Of a stretch of DNA of 10,919 nt, positions 5,872 to 10,919 are shown in pieces. Numbering within the stretch: position 1 is the stretch's first letter; every line of letters begins with the position of its first letter. The notes beneath the pieces are model-generated. The model made no database searches. It was not told the origin of the DNA and saw nothing but the letters and a program-made list of their open reading frames with translations. The translations under genes were made by a program, and so were the position numbers. The DNA comes from Rhodospirillaceae bacterium (GTDB lineage Bacteria > Pseudomonadota > Alphaproteobacteria > Rhodospirillales > Magnetospirillaceae): the NCBI GenBank assembly GCA_030151865.1, contig JASLCK010000075.1:1-10919 (forward strand), in the 5' to 3' direction.

Positions 5872-6297
5872 TCAGTCCCAGCCGCCCTTCTTTCCGCGCA
5901 TTCCCTTGACTTCCGAGCGTTTGGCCTTGCTGTTCAGGCGGCGTTCCTGGCTGCCTTTGGTCGGTTTGGTCGGGCGGCGTTTGGGGGGCGGGGGCTTGGC
6001 GGCCTCGCGGATCATCTCGACCAGTTTGTCCAGGGCTTCGGCGCGGTTGCGGTCCTGGCTGCGGTGATCCTGTGCGGTGATCACCAGCACCCCGTCCAGC
6101 GTCAGCTTGCGGCCCGCCAGCTTTTCCAGATTGGCGCGGACCTGATCGGGCAGGTTGGGGGAATTACGGACATCAAAGCGCAGTTCGACGGCGGTCGAGA
6201 CCTTGTTGACGTTCTGCCCGCCCGGTCCCTGGGCGCGGACAAAGCTTTCCTCAAGCTCTTTTTCGTCGATCGAGATGCGGTGCGTGATGCGGATCAT
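5872..6297 (-). CDS. arfB: Alternative ribosome-rescue factor / peptidyl-tRNA hydrolase ArfB (YaeJ)
   Basis: This 141-residue codon-independent ribosome-rescue hydrolase enters the A site of ribosomes stalled at mRNA ends and cleaves peptidyl-tRNA. The release-factor-type catalytic domain carries GPGGQNVNK with the GGQ at 26-28, preceded by the usual SFVRAQ. RFDV, RKLTLDGVLVITAQDHRSQDRNR and EAL follow the family order. The C-terminal tail from about residue 100 is basic and proline/lysine/arginine-rich (PPPPKRRPTKPTKG, then RRLNSKAKRSEVKG), the part that in ArfB threads into the mRNA channel. It lacks the codon-recognition domains of RF1/RF2, and the length matches ArfB (about 140). ATG 6297 leaves the conserved IRITHRISIDE N-terminus; the ribosome site is weak (AAAG, 4 nt). 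Convergent with tsaC, divergent from the chemoreceptor. Complete. Confidence 0.95.
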   Translation of the reverse strand: MIRITHRISIDEKELEESFVRAQGPGGQNVNKVSTAVELRFDVRNSPNLPDQVRANLEKLAGRKLTLDGVLVITAQDHRSQDRNRAEALDKLVEMIREAAKPPPPKRRPTKPTKGSQERRLNSKAKRSEVKGMRGKKGGWD

Positions 6298-6390
6298 GCT
6301 GCTTTATATCGGCTTGCGCGGTCTGTCGTCCACTCGCGCGCGAAATAACCGGGTGGGATGGGGTGCTTGTCCCAATTGGCCTGTTTCGGA

Positions 6391-6530
6391 AACTTTAGTT
6401 TATTCATATTTTCTGAAGGTTTTCCGTACTTTTGTGAGAAGTTATCACTATTGTATAATGTATATAGTTGTTTGTCATAATATATATAGTTATATTGTAT
6501 TTTATATATTATTGGATGTATTCATGGAAA
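6391..6530 (+). promoter_or_regulatory. AT-rich island with promoter-like boxes upstream of the chemoreceptor gene
   Basis: The 272-nt gap between arfB and the chemoreceptor gene holds a block with very low GC: only 14 of the 80 bases at 6441-6520 are G or C, in an otherwise GC-rich window. TTGTGA (6432-6437) and TATAAT (6454-6459), 16 nt apart, make a plausible sigma-70-type promoter, with CATAAT (6476-6481) a second possible -10. TATATAGTT is repeated at 6461-6469 and 6483-6491, 22 bp apart. AATATATA (6479-6486) and TATATATT (6503-6510) are inverted. GTGA and TCAC flank a 7-nt spacer at 6434-6448. The remaining bases (6298-6390) are GC-rich and I see no element in them. Confidence 0.5.
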
Positions 6531-6569
6531 TTGGTGACGAACTGCCGTGATCCGGCAAGAGAGGCTGCT

Positions 6570-8252
6570 ATGTCAGCAATTCGTGATGCGTCTATTTCCA
6601 GAAAGCTGTCGGTAAGTTTTATGGTGGTGATCGTGGTCATGCTGGCGGTATCGGCCGTGACCTGGACACGCCTCAGCAGTATTCGCACCAACGTCGGCTG
6701 GACTGTGCATACCTATATGGTGATGGGCGCTGTCGATGACGTGGTGGCCGCCATGGTCAATCAGGAAACCGGCTTGCGCGGTTATCTGGTGTCGGGGCAG
6801 GACGGCTTCCTGGCCCCGTATCGCGGTGGCGAAGCCCATTATGGCGAAGGGTTGCAGCGTGTGCGCACCCTGACCGCCGACAATCCAACCCAGCAAACAC
6901 GTTTGAACGAGTTGGACAGGTTCGCCCAGACCTGGAAGCAGACCGTGGCCGAGCGTGAGATTGCTTTAGTCCGCGACAATCGTTTGGAGGATGCCCGGGC
7001 GCTGGAGGCGTCGGGCGCGGGCAAGGCCAGCATGGATGCATTGCGGGCCAAGGCATCGGAAGTAAAGGCTGCTGAGCAGTCCCTGTTGTCGGTGCGCAGT
7101 GCTGAAATGGACAGCGCCTATAACGCTGCCATCTGGATGATCGTTATCGGCGGGATCGTGGCCTCGGCTCTGGCCGTAGGGCTGGCGGCGGGGTTGGCGC
7201 ATCTGATCGCTCAGCCGGTCAAAGCCATGACCCTGGTGATGACCGCCTTGGCTGGGGGCGATAAGACGGTGATCATCCCCGCCCAAAATCGAGGTGACGA
7301 ATTGGGGGCCATGGCCAAAGCGGTGCAGGTCTTCAAGGACAACCTGCTGCGGGCCGAGGCTCTGGCTGCCGAACAGGAGGCGGGACGGGCGGAGCGCGAA
7401 GCCCGTGCTCGCGCCATCGAACAATTGACCGCGGCTTTCGACCAGACGGTTTCCGCTACCATTCAGTTGGTCGCGGATGCCTCGGGCCAGATGGAACTGA
7501 CGGCACAAGGCATGTCGGCCAATGCCGAACAAACCTCGCGCCAGGCAACCAGCGTTGCCGCCGCGACCGAACAGGCGTCCAGCAATGTCCAGACCGTGGC
7601 GACCGCCGCCGAGGAATTGTCCGCATCCATCGCCGAGATCGCCCGTCAGATGGCACAGTCCAACGAAGTCGCCCGTCGGGCCGCGACCGAGGCTGAACGC
7701 AGCAATGCCACCGTGCGCAGCCTGACGGAATCATCGAGCCGCATTGGCGAGGTGATCAAGCTGATCAACGACATCGCATCCCAGACCAACCTGTTGGCCC
7801 TAAACGCCACCATCGAGGCAGCGCGTGCCGGAGAGGCTGGGAAGGGTTTTGCCGTGGTGGCGGGCGAAGTCAAAGGACTGGCGACGCAGACCACCCGTGC
7901 CACCGAGGAAATCGCCAGTCAGATCGGAGCGGTCCAATCCGCCAGCAATGAAACGGTCGGGGCCATTACCGCCATTGTCGGGCGTATCGACGAGATCAAT
8001 CAGATCTCGGCAGCCATCGCTTCGGCAGTCGAGGAACAGGGCGTGGCGACCCAGGAAATTGCCCGCAATGTCCAGCAGGCGGCGCGCGGCACCCAGGAAG
8101 TGTCGGCAACCATCGGCTCGGTGACGCAGGCAGCGGGAGAAACTGGTTCGGCCGCCAGTCAGGTGCTTGGTGCCGCCCGTGCCTTATCGCAACAGGCGGC
8201 GGTGTTGCGAACCGATGTTGCTCGGTTTTTGAACTCGGTCAGGGCCGCCTGA
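6570..8252 (+). CDS. Methyl-accepting chemotaxis protein with CHASE3-type sensor domain
   Basis: This 560-residue transmembrane chemoreceptor signals to CheA/CheW. Order: TM1 about 14-31 (FMVVIVVMLAVSAVTW); periplasmic CHASE3-like helical sensor about 40-182, with the tell-tale NQETGLRGYLVSG...FLAPY (64-84); TM2 about 187-208; HAMP about 209-262 (ending RGDELGAMAKAVQVFKD); then a long coiled-coil MCP domain to the C-terminus. The hairpin tip that binds CheA/CheW is SQTNLLALNATIEAARAGE (404-422), followed by GKGFAVVAGEVKGLA. Adaptation Glu/Gln pairs are visible on both arms (ATEQAS, AAEELS, VEEQG). There is no C-terminal CheR-tethering pentapeptide; it ends FLNSVRAA. ATG 6570 has GAGG at 6561-6564, 5 nt away. 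The frame is open upstream to 6468 only through the AT-rich island. The ligand is unknown. No che genes are adjacent, so this is a dispersed receptor. Confidence 0.95.
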   Translation: MSAIRDASISRKLSVSFMVVIVVMLAVSAVTWTRLSSIRTNVGWTVHTYMVMGAVDDVVAAMVNQETGLRGYLVSGQDGFLAPYRGGEAHYGEGLQRVRTLTADNPTQQTRLNELDRFAQTWKQTVAEREIALVRDNRLEDARALEASGAGKASMDALRAKASEVKAAEQSLLSVRSAEMDSAYNAAIWMIVIGGIVASALAVGLAAGLAHLIAQPVKAMTLVMTALAGGDKTVIIPAQNRGDELGAMAKAVQVFKDNLLRAEALAAEQEAGRAEREARARAIEQLTAAFDQTVSATIQLVADASGQMELTAQGMSANAEQTSRQATSVAAATEQASSNVQTVATAAEELSASIAEIARQMAQSNEVARRAATEAERSNATVRSLTESSSRIGEVIKLINDIASQTNLLALNATIEAARAGEAGKGFAVVAGEVKGLATQTTRATEEIASQIGAVQSASNETVGAITAIVGRIDEINQISAAIASAVEEQGVATQEIARNVQQAARGTQEVSATIGSVTQAAGETGSAASQVLGAARALSQQAAVLRTDVARFLNSVRAA

Positions 8253-8314
8253 TCGGGGGAAGGCTGAGATGTCGATCCGGCATTGGGTGGCGCACACCAC
8301 GCACACCATGGGAA

Positions 8315-8375
8315 AGATTTCTTGAGAACATCTCGGCAGGCATTGACCCGGATACTATATGTGAGAGGCTAAATT
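8315..8375 (+). promoter_or_regulatory. Dyad and possible promoter upstream of ppc
   Basis: The 153-nt spacer before ppc contains a 19-nt dyad: AGAT-TTCT-TG-AGAA-C-ATCT at 8315-8333, with one bulged base. TTGACC follows at 8343-8348 as a -35 candidate. The best -10 candidates are GGCTAA (8367-8372, spacer 18) or nearby, and none is strong. The dyad just upstream of the -35 suits an activator site. A 9-nt tandem repeat GCACACCAC/GCACACCAT lies at 8292-8309. No terminator for the chemoreceptor gene is evident. Confidence 0.35.
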
Positions 8376-8405
8376 CCTCGCTCACGAAATGTCTGGAGCC
8401 TGTCC

Positions 8406-10919
8406 TTGTCCTCTTTTCCCTCTGCTGTGGCTGCGCCGTCCGACGCTGTTCGGGATTCCGGCGACGATATCCGTCTGTTGGGCCGTCTGTTGGGCGATGT
8501 GGTGCGCGACCAGGAAGGGGCCGAGGTCTTTGCCGTGGTCGAGCGGGTGCGCCAACTGGCGGTGCGCTTCAACCGCGATCAGGACCATGCCGCCGGGCAG
8601 GAAATGGCGGAAATTCTGAATGGGCTTAAGCAAAGCGATGCCAATTCGGTGGTGCGGGCCTTTTCCTATTTCCTGCATCTGGCCAACATCGCCGAGGATC
8701 AGCACCGCATCCGCGAAAACCGTCAGGCCGCCCTGGCCGGGCAGAGTGCGCGCGAAGGCAGCTTGGAGTATGTGCTGGACCGGCTGGAGGAGGCGGGCGT
8801 CGTTCCTGACGCCATCCGCGCCTGTCTGGATCAGTCCCTGGTCAGTCCGGTGCTGACGGCGCACCCGACCGAGGTGCAGCGCAAGATCATGCTGTCAGTG
8901 CAGCACAAGGTCGCCGCCCTGTTGGCCGAACGGGCCGGGCAGATGACCGCCGAGGAAGCCGCGGACAACGACACCGCCTTGCAAGCCGCTGTGCTGACTC
9001 TGTGGCATACCCGCATGCTGCGCCCGCAGCGCCTTGCCGTGATCGATGAGGTCAAGAACGGCATCAGCTATTACGACGACACCTTTTTCCAGGAAATCCC
9101 CAAGCTTTACTGCCGCATCGAAGACGCTTTGACCAAGCGCCATCCGGGCCGCGATTGGCGTTTGCCGCCCTTCTTCAAGGTGGGGTCGTGGATTGGCGGC
9201 GACCGCGACGGCAATCCGTTCGTGACCGCGCCGATCCTGCGCGAAGCCATGCGTCTGCAATCCTCGGCGGCGATGGGGTATTACCTGTCCGAACTGCATG
9301 AACTGGGGGCGGAACTACCGCTGTCGCAGTTGCTGGTGGGGGTGTCGGCGGAGTTGACGGCCCTGGCCGAGCGCTCGCCCGACAAATCGCCGCACCGCGC
9401 CGACGAACCTTATCGCCGTGCCCTGACCGGCATTTACGCCCGCATGGCCGCCACCGCCCAGGCTTTGGACGGTCTGGACGCCCTGCGCCACGCAGTGGGC
9501 AAGGCCGAGCCTTATGGGGCGGCAGCCGACTTTCTGGCCGATCTGGACATCTTGTCGGCGTCGTTGCGGGCCCATGGCGGGGCCAAGCTGGCGGACCGGC
9601 GCTTGCGCCGTCTGATCCGCGCCGCACGGGTTTTCGGCTTTCATCTGTCCCCCATCGATCTGCGGCAGAATTCCGACGTGCATCAGCGCACGGTGGCAGA
9701 ATTGCTGGCCCATGCCGGACGGTGCGCCGATTATGCCGCCCTGGGCGAGGATGACCGCATTGCCCTGCTGGTGGAGGAATTGCAAAGCCCGCGTCCGCTC
9801 TATTCGCCCTTCCTGGATTATTCCGACGAAACCAAGGGCGAGTTGGCGATTTTCGAAGCGGCCCGCCAGATCAAGCAGACCTATGGCGATGCTGCCTTGC
9901 CCAACAGCATCATTTCCAAGACCGATGGCGTCTCGGACATGCTGGAACTGGCGCTGATTTTAAAGGAAACCGGCCTGTTGATCCCCGGTGCACCGCCGCG
10001 CCTGGGCATGAACATCATCCCGTTGTTTGAAACCATCGAGGATTTGCGACAGGCCCCCGCCACCATGGAACGGCTGTTCGGCCTGCCGGTTTATCGTGCC
10101 CTGTTGGCGGCGCGCGGCGATCAGCAGGAAGTGATGCTGGGTTATTCCGACAGCAACAAGGACGGCGGCTTCCTGACCTCGGGGTGGGAACTCTACAAGG
10201 CGGAACTGGAACTGGTGCGCCTGTTCGCCCATCACAAGGTGCAATTGCGGTTGTTCCATGGCCGCGGCGGCTCGGTCGGGCGTGGCGGCGGACCAAGCTA
10301 TCAGGCCATTTTGGCCCAGCCCAAGGGGGCGGTGTCGGGGCAAATCCGCATTACCGAGCAGGGCGAGGTGATCGCGTCCAAATATTCCACCCCCGAAGTC
10401 GGGCGGCATAATCTGGAAGTGATGGCCGCCGCCACCTTGGAAGCCAGTCTGCTGGACCCGGAAAACAAGCTGGAGCCGGTGGACGGGTTTTATGCCGTGA
10501 TGGAAATGCTGTCTCAGTTGGCCTTCAAAGCGTATCGCGGGCTGGTCTATGACACCCCCGGCTTCAACCGCTATTTCCGCGAAAGTACGCCGATTTCCGA
10601 AATTGCCCATCTGAACATCGGCAGTCGCCCGTCGTCCCGTACCAAGTCGGATCGGATCGAAGATTTGCGCGCCATTCCCTGGGTGTTTTCCTGGGCGCAA
10701 TGTCGCCTGATGCTGCCCGGCTGGTTCGGCTTTGGCAGCGCGGTGGAACAGTGGTTGACCGCCAATCCCGAGGGGTTGGAGGTGCTGCGGCGGATGAACA
10801 AATCCTGGCCGTTCTTTCAAAGCCTGCTGTCGAACATGGACATGGTGTTGGCCAAAAGCAATCTGGCCATCGCGTCGCGCTATGCCGAACTGGTCAGCGA
10901 TGCGCAGTTGCGTGACGCC
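8406..10919 (+). CDS. ppc: Phosphoenolpyruvate carboxylase, cut by the right edge
   Basis: This cytoplasmic, biotin-independent enzyme converts phosphoenolpyruvate and bicarbonate to oxaloacetate, replenishing the TCA cycle. In view are 838 codons; bacterial enzymes have about 880-930, so roughly the last 50-90 residues, including the C-terminal Asn that binds inhibitory aspartate in E. coli, are missing. Catalytic motifs are intact: TAHPTEVQRK with His153 (E. coli His138), GSWIGGDRDGNP (260-271), YSDSNKDGG (580-588), FHGRGGSVGRGGGP with His618 and Arg626 (E. coli His579 and Arg587), and LRAIPWVFSWAQ. Lys817 in VLAKSNL appears to match the aspartate-site Lys773 of E. coli, so feedback inhibition is plausible. 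The start is TTG 8406, with GGAG at 8395-8398, 7 nt upstream. No in-frame ATG or GTG lies between the stop at 8370-8372 and TTG. GTG 8427 is an alternative without a ribosome site. Confidence 0.96.
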   Translation, partial: MSSFPSAVAAPSDAVRDSGDDIRLLGRLLGDVVRDQEGAEVFAVVERVRQLAVRFNRDQDHAAGQEMAEILNGLKQSDANSVVRAFSYFLHLANIAEDQHRIRENRQAALAGQSAREGSLEYVLDRLEEAGVVPDAIRACLDQSLVSPVLTAHPTEVQRKIMLSVQHKVAALLAERAGQMTAEEAADNDTALQAAVLTLWHTRMLRPQRLAVIDEVKNGISYYDDTFFQEIPKLYCRIEDALTKRHPGRDWRLPPFFKVGSWIGGDRDGNPFVTAPILREAMRLQSSAAMGYYLSELHELGAELPLSQLLVGVSAELTALAERSPDKSPHRADEPYRRALTGIYARMAATAQALDGLDALRHAVGKAEPYGAAADFLADLDILSASLRAHGGAKLADRRLRRLIRAARVFGFHLSPIDLRQNSDVHQRTVAELLAHAGRCADYAALGEDDRIALLVEELQSPRPLYSPFLDYSDETKGELAIFEAARQIKQTYGDAALPNSIISKTDGVSDMLELALILKETGLLIPGAPPRLGMNIIPLFETIEDLRQAPATMERLFGLPVYRALLAARGDQQEVMLGYSDSNKDGGFLTSGWELYKAELELVRLFAHHKVQLRLFHGRGGSVGRGGGPSYQAILAQPKGAVSGQIRITEQGEVIASKYSTPEVGRHNLEVMAAATLEASLLDPENKLEPVDGFYAVMEMLSQLAFKAYRGLVYDTPGFNRYFRESTPISEIAHLNIGSRPSSRTKSDRIEDLRAIPWVFSWAQCRLMLPGWFGFGSAVEQWLTANPEGLEVLRRMNKSWPFFQSLLSNMDMVLAKSNLAIASRYAELVSDAQLRDA

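Noticed and set aside
6350..6364. G-quadruplex candidate (GGG, GGG, GGGG runs)
   Set aside because: Only three close G-runs; the fourth needed is absent.
6432..6449. CRP-type site TGTGA...TCAC in the AT-rich island
   Set aside because: Spacer is 7 nt rather than 6 and the outer bases do not match; at best a weak dyad.
6468..6569. Upstream start for the chemoreceptor giving a hydrophobic leader
   Set aside because: The hydrophobic residues only reflect AT-rich codons of the island. ATG 6570 has a proper ribosome site, and TM1 follows it at the expected distance.
8389..8619. ATG-started frame at the beginning of ppc
   Set aside because: Out of frame with the conserved PEP carboxylase sequence; Cys/Trp/Arg-rich shadow.

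Overview
The window is a gene-dense, GC-rich stretch of bacterial chromosome with alphaproteobacterial character. GC-rich third codon positions, the phosphoenolpyruvate carboxylase and CHASE3-type chemoreceptor sequences, and the ArfB, Sua5 and amidotransferase set all fit a member of the Rhodospirillales (for example a Magnetospirillum-like genus). That placement is an inference from protein character, not from a marker gene. There is no phage, integrase, transposase, CRISPR array, rRNA or tRNA. Most of the window is ordinary housekeeping and signalling sequence.

Layout, left to right. (1) A drug/metabolite (EamA) exporter on the minus strand, cut by the left edge, is divergent from (2) a class-I glutamine amidotransferase. 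(3) A SAM-dependent methyltransferase with a TTG start follows, preceded by a hairpin. (4) After a spacer with short direct repeats comes an unrecognised acidic protein with one C-terminal membrane segment. It converges on, and overlaps by 30 nt, (5) a minus-strand short-chain dehydrogenase. The dehydrogenase start overlaps the stop of (6) a HepT/DUF86 HEPN ribonuclease-type toxin gene that has no recognisable MntA partner beside it.

The 383-nt gap between hepT and the next gene (4519-4901) is the most interesting stretch. It holds a structured, T-tract-phased hepT leader and then an apparently free-standing small RNA of about 140 nt, with its own promoter-like boxes, nested stems and a strong intrinsic terminator. 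I cannot assign this RNA to a family.

Right half: (7) Sua5/TsaC-type threonylcarbamoyl-AMP synthase (tRNA t6A modification) converges on (8) the ribosome-rescue hydrolase ArfB, 10 nt apart. A very AT-rich island, strikingly unlike its surroundings, precedes (9) a membrane chemoreceptor with a CHASE3 sensor, HAMP and MCP signalling domains. (10) Phosphoenolpyruvate carboxylase starts at a TTG codon and runs off the right edge with about 838 codons in view.

The genes do not form one pathway. Two pairs look functionally or translationally linked: hepT with the dehydrogenase (4-nt GTGA overlap), and tsaC/arfB (both act on translation, convergent). The rest are independent units.
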